A stretch of DNA of 64,000 bases from Nectonema munidae (GCA_030549495.1 JAUIRK010001047.1:434001-498000), one strand, 5' to 3'; counted from the first letter of the stretch, positions 14,101 through 26,101 are shown. The notes: generated by a model from the sequence alone, not told the origin. A program made the numbers and translations.

Positions 14101-15011
14101 ACTCAAAATTTATTACAAAAATTTTTGTCTGATGAATACTTCACCATTATTACCAGACATTATACTTTCCCAATTCCACCATAACTGCTGATTACACGGA
14201 TTTAATCAAGGCAAATTACTTTGTTTGTAATTTTAATCGCATCACTACTTTCTGGTTTGCCAAGAGAACAAAATCATCCATATATGATACAGTCAAAGCA
14301 AAAACAAACTGATAATTCTTCATGTCTGCAATTATTTTTACACTCATCTATTAGGATTGAGTTCCTTCTCTATTCTTCAATTTCGTCTCTAATCACCTGA
14401 ATAACATTTTGGGATAGAACAAATTCTTCACATGATCGTGAATACAAATAATTTGGAGGTAAATACTTTTCCATAAACTCTTTGGCATTTTTCTGAAAGT
14501 AGGTATTTTTCTTCACCCCCGTCGGATGTGGGCCCCTGATTTAGATATTGTATAATTTAATTTTTGTCAGCCTTTTTTGCGATCTAATGGTTTAAATTTA
14601 ATATTGTTTATTATTTTTGGTACAGGTAATTTTATTATATCGAATAACTAAATCATACAAATTCAGACCTTGTTGCAAATTTTCTTTGGAACATTTTAGA
14701 CTTTCAATTTCTACTAACAAATTTAAACTCACTAGTTTATACCAGTCAATTCCCAGAACCAAGTACTAAATGCATTTTCAAATATTTTACTTAGCTATCT
14801 GAAAGATGATCTTAACTTTTCAATGTTAGTAAAATCTCGTTGGGTAAAATTTCGCTACTAAAAATGTTTATATTATAAATTACATTTTAAAATTCAATTT
14901 TAAGAGAGAAAGTGTCTCAGTACAGAGTAATCAAATCTATTGAAAAAAAATGTACAATTTAGAATAAAAATTACAGTAGAGTTATTAAAAATCCAGTATA
15001 TCTTGAATTTT
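11181..15011. other. No gene recognised
   Basis: The only dense cluster of open frames is 13233-13690 on both strands, without conserved motifs or good splice sites. The rest is AT-rich and non-repetitive as far as I can see. Confidence 0.5.
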
Positions 15012-15066
15012 GATATTTTGAATGAAAAATAAAAACAGACATTAAATGACTTGAATAAATTAGATA
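15012..15066. repeat. 55-bp dispersed repeat, copy 1
   Basis: GATATTTTGAATGAAAAATA, through CAGACATTAAATGACTTGAA to ATTAGATA. The only difference from the copy at 19315-19370 is one A. Flanking sequence is unrelated. Confidence 0.93.
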
Positions 15067-15494
15067 ACCTAACCTATTCATTTGATAAAAACCAGCCCTG
15101 TTGACAATAAGAGAGAGTAGAGTTTGAGAAAAATCTTTTAGTTGCAGTTTTTCTTTGAAATAAATCGATCTCTAGCCCGTGACCTTTCACAGTGAGTCTA
15201 CTTTCGGATTCAGAACCTTTTTCATGTTTAAAATAATAAAACATTTTCTTCGTCCCAAACAATAAAGAGGATACAATCATTCTAATTTCTATTTTTATGT
15301 TTTTAGACATAATAAATTTCTTGTTAAATTCATATATTTTACACTTTCAACTCAAATAATAATATAGTTTTATTAGAAATAAGGTGATTTTTGGGAAAAA
15401 AGAGTGAATAATATAACCCCTCAGTGAAGGACATTTCGTAACCAAGAAGTTTCGAAACAGAGGCATTTGGTGCCTATTTATGAACGTTTAGTAC

Positions 15495-17933
15495 TTAGTG
15501 TTGCACACGGACACGAAAATTTGGTTCGAACGAACACGAACAAACTCAAACTATAGTCGAACGGACACGAACAATAACGGACACTAGCGAACATCATATA
15601 CTAGTGAATCTTACATACGGAGACAGACTCATTCACTCACACGCACACACACACTCACACATACACACACAAACTCTAAAATGTTGGCATATATAACCAG
15701 CATACATTGACAATCACAATGCTGTTTGTTTTATTTCACATATGTTTTTCTATTCATGCAAAGTTGAACATTGTCATTGAGAGCATTTGTCATTTTTCAC
15801 ACCAAACTTCTGCATCGATTAACATCTAACTTTCATATTGATTTATAGCTAAACTAATGAGTATCATTAAAATAACCAAGCATGAAGAAATAGTTAATCG
15901 TTAGTTCGATCCAGAGCGGCAACAAAGGCGAGAATTGTGGCAGTTTATCAAACTTTTGGCTCCAACCGATGAGAAAAAGAAGTGGAAATCTAAAGAAGCT
16001 ATCGGTGCGTTTTGTTTAAAGTGCCAAAAAACAATCAATTATTCCGTGGGTACTTCAAAGCAAATATTGCGACAAATGGAACAAAATCATTCAGAAGAAT
16101 TCAGACTAATTCCTCAACAAAAAAGTGAAGCTTCCAATAGCAAACCATTCAAAAAGCGTTCAAGAAATTGAAGCCAGTGAATGAATCATCGGCTCAAAAA
16201 GGTTATTTTCTTCTTTTGAAATGGATCGCTAAATGCTACCGGCCTTTGTCAATTGTTGAAGATCCAGGATTCATTGAATACAGCAATTTTTTAAATGCAT
16301 TGGAACAAAAATACACGTTGCCTTCTCGTACAACAATAACAAGGTTGTTGCGCAGTATATTTGCAGATACGCTTTATATCATCAAGTCCATGATCCAAAA
16401 AGAATGTGATTATTATTCACTTACAAGTGATATTTGGTCATCAAGAACATCTGAAGCATATATTTCGTTGATGCTTCATTACATCACTGAGGATTTTGTT
16501 ATGAAAGTCGTTACGTTGAGATGTGCTCCGTTCAGTGAAGTAAGACACTCCGGTTCCGAAATTGCAAACATCGTGAAGCAGTCGGTAGAGGATGCAAACA
16601 TGTCCTTAGAGAATATATTTGTTTATGTCACTGATAACGCATCCAATGCAGCAAAATGAGCGCGAGAATTGGGTGTACATCACCAAGGTTGTGTTGCTCA
16701 TTCTCTAAGTTTGATTGTGCAAAAATTGATTCGGTGGAAGGGTGAGAGTAAAACAGCTACCGACATTGTTTCCAAATGTTTAAAGGAGATTGCAGACGCT
16801 ATTGAAATACTCCGAGAATATGCTAAATATTTCAGTAGTAGCATAATTGGATTTCAATGGTTGAAAAAATCCATGGAACGGAAAAATCAGCCACCGAAGA
16901 AGTTTCCGTTAGATGTTATTACTCGTTGGAATTCAACTGTACACATGTTAAAAGTATGCTTGGACATTAGATTGCATTTGGATGCGTTCTGTTCATTTAT
17001 CCAGACGGAAGAAGGTCGTGCGGCTTTTTCAAACTGCGTCAAAATTATACAAATCACACATAAGCAGTGGTTTCTATTTGTATTTTACAGCGCTTTGATG
17101 AAGCAACAGAAGCGTTGTCGGGGGAAAATTATCCGACGTGGTCCTTAACGCTGCCAGTATTAAGAATGATCAAAATTTATTTGATTGAATACAAAGTTTT
17201 ACAGGGAGTTTCCCACACTGTTTGGTACGAGGATGCTGCTGATAGGGTAGAAGCATTCGGGAGAGAAGTTTTAAATGAATTCACCAGCCGTTTTCAAGGG
17301 TTACAGATTTCGCTGCTCTGGACAATATTGCTGGATCCAAGACTAATAGGGATGAATGGCTTTTCTATAGAAGAGCGCTGCACCGCAAAAGAAGAGCTTC
17401 TAAATCAAATGAAAAGTGTCACAACACAACTTCTTCATGTGGAGAAACATAAGTATCGTGATGATGCCGGTGCTTCAAGGACAAATAACTCCTTGCTTGA
17501 AGACATTTTCTCCACAGCAGGAAGCGATGAAATGATTAAGGAAGATTGTTCCGATGAAATTAAAGTAGAAAAATATTTATCGCTATGCAAGCAATCAAAA
17601 ATACTTGATCCGCTTCAATGGTGGAACGCCAATCGCGATACTTTTCCTGTATTGGCTTGGCTGAGTCGAAAGTGGATGTCCGCTGTTTCTACAAGCGTGT
17701 CATCAGAACGTGCAACTGTGACTTCAAGAAGAGCGAAGTTGAAGGATGATAACGTTGAAATGTTAACATTTATTCATAACATTAAGTTTATTTCATGAGT
17801 CCTTATATTATTAATAAATTTTATTTTTAGAATTTGTTCGTTACCAAAGATTTTCAATTATTGGTTCGAACGGACAAACGAACGAACGGCAACGGACGTA
17901 CTGGAACGTTGTCCGTTACCGTGTGCAACCCTA
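15495..17933 (+). mobile_element. hAT transposon (BED-finger type), full length but broken
   Basis: 2439 bp with a perfect 8-bp target duplication TTAGTACT (15487-15494 and 17934-17941). The terminal inverted repeats read TAGTGTTGCACACGG and TAGGGTTGCACACGG, 14 of 15 matching, with many GAACGGACA-type subterminal repeats near both ends. A CA-rich microsatellite lies at 15630-15672. The transposase covers 15857-17798. The clean ends and good TSD argue for fairly recent insertion. Confidence 0.95.
15857..17798 (+). pseudogene. hAT transposase, broken
   Basis: ATG at 15857 opens MSIIKITKHEEIVNR. A TAG at 15902-15904, a frame change near 16150-16170, a TGA at 16657-16659 and another frame change near 17085 break it into segments 15905-16171, 16168-16659, 16660-17148 and 17067-17798. 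A BED finger (AFCLKCQ...H) comes first, then TSDIWSSRTSEAYISLMLHY and VTDNASNAAK with HHQGCVAHSLSL, the hAT catalytic core, and finally DPLQWWNANRDTFPVLA and SSERATVTSRRAKL, the dimerisation domain. It resembles ZBED1-like transposases. Confidence 0.9.
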
Positions 17934-17941
17934 TTAGTACT

Positions 17942-19314
17942 TAGTTTTTTTTTATTTTAGGGTACGAAATGACCAATTTATGTATGAAATGACTTAGGTA
18001 CGACAGGTTTTATTACAATATGTCTTGAACTATAATCCATATAAGGTAAAAAAAATTCTTTAAGAAAATCATAAAAATGATTTGTCCCCTCACATTATCA
18101 TAATAAACGTCGCCCTTATGAGAATTATGAAAGATGCATGTGCTTCCTTTGTTTCTGTTTCGAAAAAAAAATTTCAAAAATGAGATCCAACGACCTCTTT
18201 TAGTGATTTTTATTGTACTCACTCATTCAACATAAATAAAAATATTACACAAACGAAATGGTATTAAAAACGCAAAACTCTAAAATGTGTAAAGCCGAAA
18301 TTGAAGGGAAACTTCAATAAAAATTCTTACTTCAATGCTACGCGAAGTAAGTTGATTAAAAATGACAATGTTTCAATGCTTTGTAGTACAGAAAAGATTT
18401 ATGTTGCAAAATTAATCAATAACATTGTAACAAAGAACCTCTCGACATTATTTTCCCTTAAAGACTAAACAAGATATATTTTTCGCTTCGATATCAGAGT
18501 TGCTTGACCAGTTATTCGTAGAAGGAACATTTGATAGGAAGGTTTAAAGGAAAGAAGCATTTATAAATTTTTCTCTATTTCAATCGGAAAGTTTAAAAGG
18601 AAAGCATTTATTAAACTAATTAGAGTTATAATAGAACTTATCAATAATATTGATGTCGGAAAAATAATCTTTTGATAGCAATGAAATGTTCTAAAAAATG
18701 AAAAACTAGCACCCTTGAAATGATGCGAACTAGACTATAGCACTGCCCAGGCCATGAATAGCTATTAACTGACACGATATTGAAGGTGAGTCAAAGTTTT
18801 TGATTTATGAGTAAAAATACTGAAATTCAAAACGTGACAATCTTTTGTCAGGACCCATCTTGGCAGCCGGTGCTAATTTTTTTTAAGCGAGCCGATGTTA
18901 TCATTTGTCAGGCCCTCAGATATCTTCATGTTGTACCCTAAACCCTTTGAGGATTAGCAGGACACAAATGTACCAATAAATGAAAAACATCTGATTTAAG
19001 TATACAAAATCCAATTGAAAAAGACAAAAGAAAATTTGTCTTTAGGTTCTGGTCCTCAAAATGTTAATGATCAGAATTTAGAAGACTTATCCTTTGTTTT
19101 CTTTTGAATTGAATTTTATATATTTAAAGCAGACGATTTCCATTTCTTAGGAAACTGGTGTACTACTAATCCTTAAATGATTACAGTAATTTTAACCAAT
19201 AGGGTCCTACCATCATTTTTAAATCACCAGACGATTTCTTAATATTAAGTTAGATTTATATTAAATAATATTTTCATAGGATCAAATGAGTTAATATATA
19301 TTGATCATCCAAAG
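17942..19314. other. No gene recognised
   Basis: AT-rich. A GC-richer patch at 18849-18925 (TTGTCAGGACCC and later TTGTCAGGCCCTC) looks like two similar repeat ends about 60 bp apart. No coding signal. Confidence 0.5.
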
Positions 19315-19370
19315 GATATTTTGAATGAAAAATAAAAAACAGACATTAAATGACTTGAATAAATTAGATA
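19315..19370. repeat. 55-bp dispersed repeat, copy 2
   Basis: Same orientation as the copy at 15012, one extra A in an A run. The two copies stand 4.3 kb apart and the hAT at 15495-17933 lies between them. Confidence 0.93.
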
Positions 19371-19770
19371 GTGAAAAATTAAATCAAACAAACAAAAAAA
19401 ATTCAATTAGTTGCCGGGTAATGTGCGGTTGCCTGTAAAAGTTTTAATTATAATAATTAATAATATTTGAGGCTTTACATAGTATTAAATTTAAAAAAAA
19501 AAAAGGATGAAGTAAATAAATAAGAAAATATTAGTTATGAGGCTATCTTTTATGGCGCCTAATGTTTTGAAGCCAAATCCACTTAAATTCAGGTAATGTG
19601 ATATGGAAAAGAGTATAAAAGATGAGGCTAAAATATGCACTTTTTTTCAAAAAAAATAACATGATTGATTAATATCTGAAAAATTTTACGTAAAACCTTT
19701 AAATAAAGATAATATAAGTTTTTTTTTCAAAATTTGAATCATTTTATTTTAAGTCAGGTATCATGTAGAG

Positions 19771-19961
19771 CAGATGTTCTCAGCCGCGATCTTAAGTGCG
19801 TATTTAGTAGTGGCAGGTATAGACTATAGAAATAATTGCAATTCCTGATTCTCTATTTTTTTAGTATATCATTGTATTTAATATTTAGTTTTGTTTCAGC
19901 CTTCTAGTGCAGTGTTAGTTTTTAATTTGGCCTTTTGTTTAAAAAAAGCTGAGAACCACTG
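19771..19961 (-). mobile_element. hAT-type MITE, family A copy 1
   Basis: 191 bp with ends CAGATGTTCTCAGCCG and, inverted, CAGTGGTTCTCAGCTT. Minus-strand sequence such as GGCCAAATTAAAAACTAACA and ATACTAAAAAAATAGA matches the copy at 9608 in order. Flanks do not show a clear target duplication. Confidence 0.78.
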
Positions 19962-20778
19962 CTCTAAAAGAGTGTTTCCAACTTAATTCTCTCTGTTTCC
20001 CCTATTTATTAAAGTTGAAGTTGAAATCGAGTTGTGATTAACGTTGTCAAATCTTGTAGTCATAAGCAGTAATATTCTGGGAGGACAGACTTTTGCCTCT
20101 TTGTCATATCACTCATAAGAAGAATTTGCAATGGGTTTAGATATGCTTAAGAATCTGTCATATCAAATGCAATGTCAAAGTTAAAATAGTGCGTCGATTA
20201 AACTCCATCCTTTTGTAAGGCCGTGTATTTTTGGAGCTATATATATTGGAAGGGGCTTTCTCTCCCTCTCTAAGATAAAGCGCAGTCACAGTCTATTTTT
20301 AATCTGACCTACGGTAGTGTTGTATATGATTAGCTCTGATAAAAACGTGACACTTGGTTTTCATTTTTATGTATTTGTGTTTATTTGTTTTCTGTTTGCC
20401 TTTGTAAACTTGAGCAATTTAAAATAAAATTAATTAGGGCTTTCATTGGAATAATAAAATTCTCTTGACATTTTAAGCCAAATGTTCCTTACAATTTTTT
20501 TTTAATTTAAATTTTCTCAAACAAATTTTTGTCCAATATGCTGAATTAAGTTTTTAGCTCTCTCTTCTCTCTCATTCTTTCCTCAATTTGATACACCAGG
20601 AAAAGTAGAAAGAAACATTAAAATGAATTTTCCTTCAAAACATCTAATCAACTTGAATAAAAATAAAGGAATAAATATTTCATTTAAATTAATTCATTTA
20701 TTTACAATTACAAAGCAAAAAATATAGAATTCTCTTTAATATTGCATGATTTTAATGGGATATATGTCACCGATAGAA

Positions 20779-20838
20779 GGGTAAGTAGGTAGGTATGTAG
20801 GTAGGTAGGTAGGTAGGTAGGTAGGTAGGTAGGTAGAT
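20779..20838. repeat. (GGTA)n microsatellite
   Basis: About 14 repeats of GGTA/GTAG with two or three interruptions at the left end. It lies at the 3' end of the probable minus-strand LINE and may be its tail. Confidence 0.95.
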
Positions 20839-21784
20839 CTCAAAGCACTTTCCAGCGTGTGCTGATATGCTCGCGTAAGCTTGAGAGTTGGTTAAGGAGG
20901 GTGGAGATGTTTGTAGAGATTTGGAGGAGTTACGAATGTTATTCTAAAATAGAAAGAAGGCAGATTAGTTTGTCATAGGGTTATCAACGGTGGTGAGAGT
21001 TATTTCAATGGTGTCAATGAGATTTGGAAGGGATTTTAGTAATGTTGGGTGTAACAGAAAATCAGAGAGTGATGTTGGAGATTAAGCAAAGCAAAGCAGC
21101 GAATTAGAAGATCTTTGCGATCATAAGAGAAGATTTGGCCTGTGAATATGAGATTGTATGGCGTTTCTATTGTGTTGCATCCGAAATGACAGTATGGATT
21201 TTCGCTTAATTTAATTCGGAAGAGATATGTTTTGCATGGGAAGTGGTCTGATAGTTAACGAATAGTTAAACGCGGTGGTGTATAATTTTTGTTTTTAAAA
21301 GTTGTGTGTATTGTGCTGATATGTGGTAAAGAGGAGATTAGTTTATTTTGAGTATAAAATATGGACATCTGCTATTCTTCTAGAGAGCGTAAGTGAATGT
21401 GCGTTAGAAAGGTTTTGAGAGGTATGGCGTTGATGAGAGGGATGTGGAATATTAGGTGTAAGTCTGAAGTTAAGTAGTCTACGAGGGAGTTTTCTGTTGA
21501 GAGAATCGTGGATTATATTTTGTGCATTGGTAAAGAAATGGATGGTAGCAAAGTGGAGAAGGAGGTGTTATTGGTATTCGTAGTGCAGGCGTGTAAAAGG
21601 CAAAAGATTTTGCATTCGGAGATTGTAGAGGATTTAATCGAAAACGATGTGTGTGAAAGGGGCGAGTGTACGCGCTTTTGAAGAAGGCGTAAGTAAATGA
21701 GGCACTGAGGGATTTCTTTGAGGCGTCTCTAAAGATACGTAGGGATGTTGATGAAGATTTAGTGCGAAATTGATTGTTTTGCAA
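20779..21784 (-). mobile_element. Probable LINE 3' part with a tetranucleotide tail
   Basis: This kilobase is richer in G on the plus strand (C on the minus) than its surroundings. Read on the minus strand, one segment gives LFRIKLSENPYCHFGCN followed by IETPYNLIF, which resembles the C-terminal Cys motif of many LINEs (C..C....E...HL). Another open frame, 21479-21784, is Ser/Thr/Pro-rich and unrecognised. The minus-strand 3' end is a (CTAC)n tract at 20779-20838, as expected for a LINE tail. Frames are broken throughout. Confidence 0.45.
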
Positions 21785-22336
21785 AAAATTTGATTTTGCA
21801 TATAGAGGTTTTGAATGGATTTTGTGGAGATGTTTGATTTAAAAGAGATGGATGTATAGAGGGATAAACTAGGTAGTTAGCAATTCTACATAACTTCTTC
21901 TTCTTTATTATTACTCTATTCCTATGTTTATATGTATTGCAATTTATCATTTTTACCAATTTTCTTTTTTCACATTTTCTCCTAGTATTTATATCTCTCC
22001 TTTTCTATATATATATATATATCACATTTAATATATTATACAATCTATAATAGTAATAAAAGGTTTCTTTTTACTTTTCTCTGGGTCATTCACAATTGAT
22101 GTCAATCAAAGACTGGAAGGGGGAGGCGTGTTGATAAGTTAACAAATGAAGAATTTGTAAACTAAATAAATAGTCAAACGTTGACAATGAGGGGAGGGGA
22201 GGGGGTTAAAATTAAGCAAAAAAGGTTGCCGTTGAATGACCTTTTTATATACGATCCGTAAAGTTTCCGGTTTAAGAATAGGGCTATTGTGACGATGCAT
22301 CTCGTAAGAGACGAGTAAAACCATTCGGCTAGTTAA

Positions 22337-23454
22337 TCAGGCCACATTGAGTGCGAGTATTCTGGCTTGAGTCATCATTTTTTTGCATACTGGAAGGATC
22401 ACTGATTCTGCAAAAACATGAGATTTCGATTTAAGAGCAATAATTTCTGCCACCTCATATGGAGCTAATGGAGCTTTTTCAGACACAGTTATTGTTTTAT
22501 TAAATAGTTGACTTGGCGTTGCATTTAATTCTAACAACCGTTGGAAATAATCAACATTTTTAGCTTGAAGGCTAGGATGATTAGTAGTGAGGTGTCTTTT
22601 CATCTTACTTGGAACCATTGATTCATTAGACAGCGTTTGGCCGCACACAACAAATAGCGGTGAAGGAATCTGTGTATCTCCAGCCCAATGAAATCCAAAT
22701 TTCAAGTAATCATCATTATACAACCGATAAACGTTTGGTTTTTTAAATGAAGTAGAATTATTCTTGTTCCCATCGCCTTTTCTTTTTAGAAACTTGCCCA
22801 TAATTAAGAATGAATTAAATCTAAACTTAAAAAATAAAACAAACATGATTTTTATTAAATTTAAACATATTTTTTATTTTTCCTATTAAAACCTCAATTT
22901 AGAACATTTAAATATTAAATAAAAAATATTTACAAATAATCTGTTAATATTGTAACCGAGATATATAAATAAAATAAAATTTATATTACCAAGCATTACA
23001 ACGCTCACCAATGTTTATTATTATTAAAAAATTCGAATCATACAAAAATTTAAACAAACGATATATCATTCAATTTATTTTTTGATATTTAAGCATTAAT
23101 ATCACGTAAGTAAGTAATAATGTGTGAGTTAGTATTTATCAATACAAAAAACTCCGGTTATTACGATATGAACGCTGTGTTCCACCTATAACAACTTGTA
23201 ATAAAAGCTTTCATAACTTTTGGGGCGTGAGTAGGTTGGGTAGAGCGTGTGACTTCGAAATTCAGAGTCTTGGGTTCGAATCCCACTCTCGGCAACTTTC
23301 TCATAGTTCGATACAAGCGGTCTCTGGCCTTCTCGATGAAAACACCCCAAGGTACCTTTATCTTTGTAACTTTCACCTATAATCTCTTCACAGTACACCA
23401 GTAATCATTCCGAAGCACACTAGTGTGCAGCGGGACAGTGGTTGGGAACCACTA
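22337..23454 (-). mobile_element. hAT transposon 5' part (ZBED5/FAM200-like), truncated
   Basis: The minus-strand frame 22337-22807 begins MGKFLKRKGDGN and has YLKFGFHWAGD, PSPLFVVCGQTLSNESMVPS, KMKRHLTTNHP and FQRLLELN...TVSEKAPLAPYEVAE, the N-terminal BED region of ZBED5/SCAND-like hAT transposases. The C..C..H..H finger residues are visible. The frame stops after CKKMMTQARILALN, where the rest of the protein should follow, so the 3' part is lost. The terminal repeat is AGTGGTTCCCAACC near 23450 with CACACTAGTGTGC inside it. A SINE sits between this end and the coding part. Confidence 0.85.
23217..23385 (+). repeat. tRNA-derived SINE
   Basis: An A-box-like GAGTAGGTTGGGTAGAGCG at 23228-23246 and a perfect B box GGTTCGAATCC at 23273-23283 lie at tRNA spacing. 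The acceptor and anticodon stems do not pair well, so this is a tRNA-like promoter and not a tRNA gene. Downstream are a non-tRNA body (TCTCGATGAAAACACC) and T-rich sequence. It lies inside the 5' leader of the hAT fragment, so it inserted after that hAT. Confidence 0.75.
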
Positions 23455-23652
23455 AATTAGTATAGGGTTGATTTCTTTTCTAAAATGAAGTAAATTTCAG
23501 TTGATTTTGTTACAACTATTTTTAAGTGGAGAGCATTTACAAAAGATTGAACGGTGTAACAATTAATGCACTCGTAATGAATGATTTCTATGATTATTTT
23601 GAAAAAAGATGGTTAGAGATTGAATGTAAATAATAGGCAGTACGAACTAGTG

Positions 23653-24159
23653 TTAAAAACGGGTATTGAAACAATAAACCTCCAAAATTACTCCAAACAA
23701 TAAACGTTTCATTTGTAATGGTTTATACTTCAAAAAAAAATAAAAACATTTTTTTGTAGTTGGGAGTCCATGATGTTGAACAATTAGTTTAGGGAGGCCA
23801 AGGCTTACAAGAGAACGAATTTCATTCAGGCCGTAAAAGATGAAGGGAAACGCGAAACAGAAGTTGATCATGGTCCACATGTGCGGGTGAATGGCGAGGG
23901 AGTCGAGGTAGGAGATGAAATACGAAAACGACAAGGGCAGGAAGATGAAAGAGATGAGAGAGGTTGTGAGAACTAAGAAAATGCAAGCAAAACAATAGTG
24001 CTTCAGTCGAATATACTCTACCTTTTCGTGATGACGATAAAAGGTGATGTGAGTTATAATGGTGAGTTTAAAGTTTAACATAATAATGATGATGAAAATA
24101 ATGATGTCGTTCATGGTGATAAAGAGTATAGATTGACTAGGGGGTAATTTACCCTTCAT
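23653..24159 (-). CDS. Membrane protein ORF, possible last exon of a seven-helix receptor
   Basis: One uninterrupted frame of 168 codons with ATG at 24157-24159. Three hydrophobic segments lie at residues about 12-40, 56-88 and 94-117, with a charged stretch between the first two (FYRHHEKVEYIRLKH) and an aromatic third segment (MINFCFAFPFIFYGL) followed by a polar tail. This order resembles helix 5, third cytoplasmic loop, helix 6 and helix 7 of a rhodopsin-like receptor, but the NPxxY motif is absent. Base composition is less AT-skewed than the surroundings. It could be the last exon of a divergent receptor, a small multi-pass protein, or a chance hydrophobic frame. Confidence 0.35.
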   Translation of the reverse strand: MKGKLPPSQSILFITMNDIIIFIIIIMLNFKLTIITHITFYRHHEKVEYIRLKHYCFACIFLVLTTSLISFIFLPLSFSYFISYLDSLAIHPHMWTMINFCFAFPFIFYGLNEIRSLVSLGLPKLIVQHHGLPTTKKCFYFFLKYKPLQMKRLLFGVILEVYCFNTRF

Positions 24160-24644
24160 GCGCAGAAAATTGCAAATTTTAAGATCATAGCGTGGGGGTT
24201 TAAATTTATTTTCATCTTTTAATATTTTAATGTAAATCTTAAAACAATATTGTTGAACCTGGAGTCTTCAAAAAGTAACAATGTCTGATATATGTTCGTA
24301 AATCGAAATAAGTTGACAGTGTCTAGAACTTTAAGTGTATTACTTAGATTATATTATCCAAAGAATGAACAAAAGTAAAAAAAGTTATAGAAACATGCAA
24401 AAACAAAAAATTTTTGCATTTAATCACAAATTTAAATAGATGGGATAATATTTAGAGAAAAGTGATTTTATCGGTAACCAAAAAAAGTTTTTATAGGAAA
24501 AAAGTTTGCCCTAGACAGTCTCGCCTCTGATAAGAGTAGTTACCACTTCTTTATTGTTTATGTTATTATCTTTCTTATAATACCGAGATGGAAACTTATA
24601 CTTTTTCCTCCCAAAGCTTAGAATTGTTTTCAGTAGTTCTCCAT

Positions 24645-24700
24645 CAGGGGCGCACATCCTCAAAATTATTTGGGGGGGGGGGGGGGGGGGGGGGGTTCAA
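24645..24700. repeat. MITE end with a 24-G run
   Basis: CAGGGGCGCACATCCTCAAA followed by ATTATTT and 24 G at 24672-24695. The same head occurs at 25122 (CAGGGACGCAAATCCTTAAA). It may be the left end of a larger element whose right end is at 26659 (inverse of CAGTGGCGAGGTGG), but the flanks do not match. Confidence 0.65.
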
Positions 24701-25121
24701 TTTTAAAATTACTGGTCTGGAAATATCAGAGGTGACCAAATATTTAAAGCAATCTTTAAAATAAAGTGTATTCAGCGCATAGCTACATTTATAAGACTAT
24801 TTATATTTTTTTACAAAATTGGTGAAATTTAAATATAATACTTCCAGCGAAAATATTTTAATTAAATTTGCATATTATTATTAATATAATAAATATACAC
24901 TGGTTTAAAAAAATCCAAAATTGTTGGGGGCGAATAGGCTTTTCATTTGAAAATGAAGTAGTCTATCAGGCAAACTACAAGAATTGATGAAAGGATATTT
25001 GATTGATAGAGAAAATAACTGAAAACAAATAACTGAAGGTTGGAGAGTTTTATATGAGTGAATGTAGTCTGAAGGAAAAGGGTCTACCTGCGATGCTTAT
25101 ATAAAAAAAATGTGATTAATT

Positions 25122-25157
25122 CAGGGACGCAAATCCTTAAAATTATTGGAGGGGCGG
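25122..25157. repeat. Second copy of the CAGGGRCGCA repeat end
   Basis: CAGGGACGCAAATCCTTAAA then ATTATTGGAGGGGCGG matches the head at 24645 in direct orientation, 477 bp away. A weaker relative (GATGCGCACCATCTCC) lies near 25332. Confidence 0.7.
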
Positions 25158-26049
25158 ACTTTCAAGCGTCTTCCAAAAACACAATAAATTTTTCGGAATT
25201 CTTACTCTTCTCTTGTCTATTCTATTTCATTCTTAATTAAGCTTAATGTAAACTTTATACCCCGCCCTATTAAGCTTAACGTCAACAATGAATGAGGACT
25301 TAAATATAGCTCCTTCTTTCTTACTTCATATAGATGCGCACCATCTCCAAATTATGTGTAGAAAGGGGGTAAAGATATCAATTAACAATAAAAAAAAATT
25401 GGAAATTTTATTGAAAGAAAAAAATCATTCATTAATTTTCAGTTGTTCCTTCTTCCTAAAAAAATGAAAAAAAGTTTTATTGAGAAAAATAAATTAAAAA
25501 AACACATCCAAATTACATAACTTTTCTGAGGTAATTTCTATCAAAAATGTAAAACATAAAGTTAGAAACTTGGTATTAAAAATTTTTCATTCTTGTGTAT
25601 AAGAAAAAGTGTAAGTTAGTTAGACTCTCAAAAAAGGGTATAAAATAAAGATAAAATTGTGCAAACAATAAATTAGCGAGCCTTTTAAAAATACCTGGTA
25701 CCCTTTGAGGAAAAACTTATTTAAAATTTCCATAGTTTTTTTATTATAATTTTTTTATTTCTATATCTGCATTGATGCAACAATACCTTATACAGAGATC
25801 ATATAAAAAAAATTATACTGATCCTGCTATCACAGAAAATATAATAATACAAATGTGTAATGTTAAGTTTTAAAGTAGTTGCACAATTTATTCAAGTAAT
25901 TACAGTGTAACACTATGATACAAGACATAACATTATATAATTTAATAAAAAAAGTATCTAAGATAAAAGTTAAATTGTTAATTAGACAATAAAAGCAGAG
26001 AGAATGAAATTACTACAATTTTTACACTTAATTTTGGCGACACCCTTAA

Positions 26050-26101
26050 AAAATCTTACTGCACTCTTTAGTGCCACGGCATACCAATTGGTAATCACTG
26101 C
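26050..26101. repeat. Orphan hAT-type right end
   Basis: The inverse reads CAGTGATTACCAATTGGTAT and GCCGTGGCAC, similar in plan to the hAT end at 23454 (CAGTGGTTCCCAACC...CACACTAGTGTGC). The partner end was not found. Confidence 0.5.

Noticed and set aside
23222-23290. A tRNA gene
   Set aside because: A and B boxes are good, but the acceptor and anticodon stems do not pair. A SINE head fits better.
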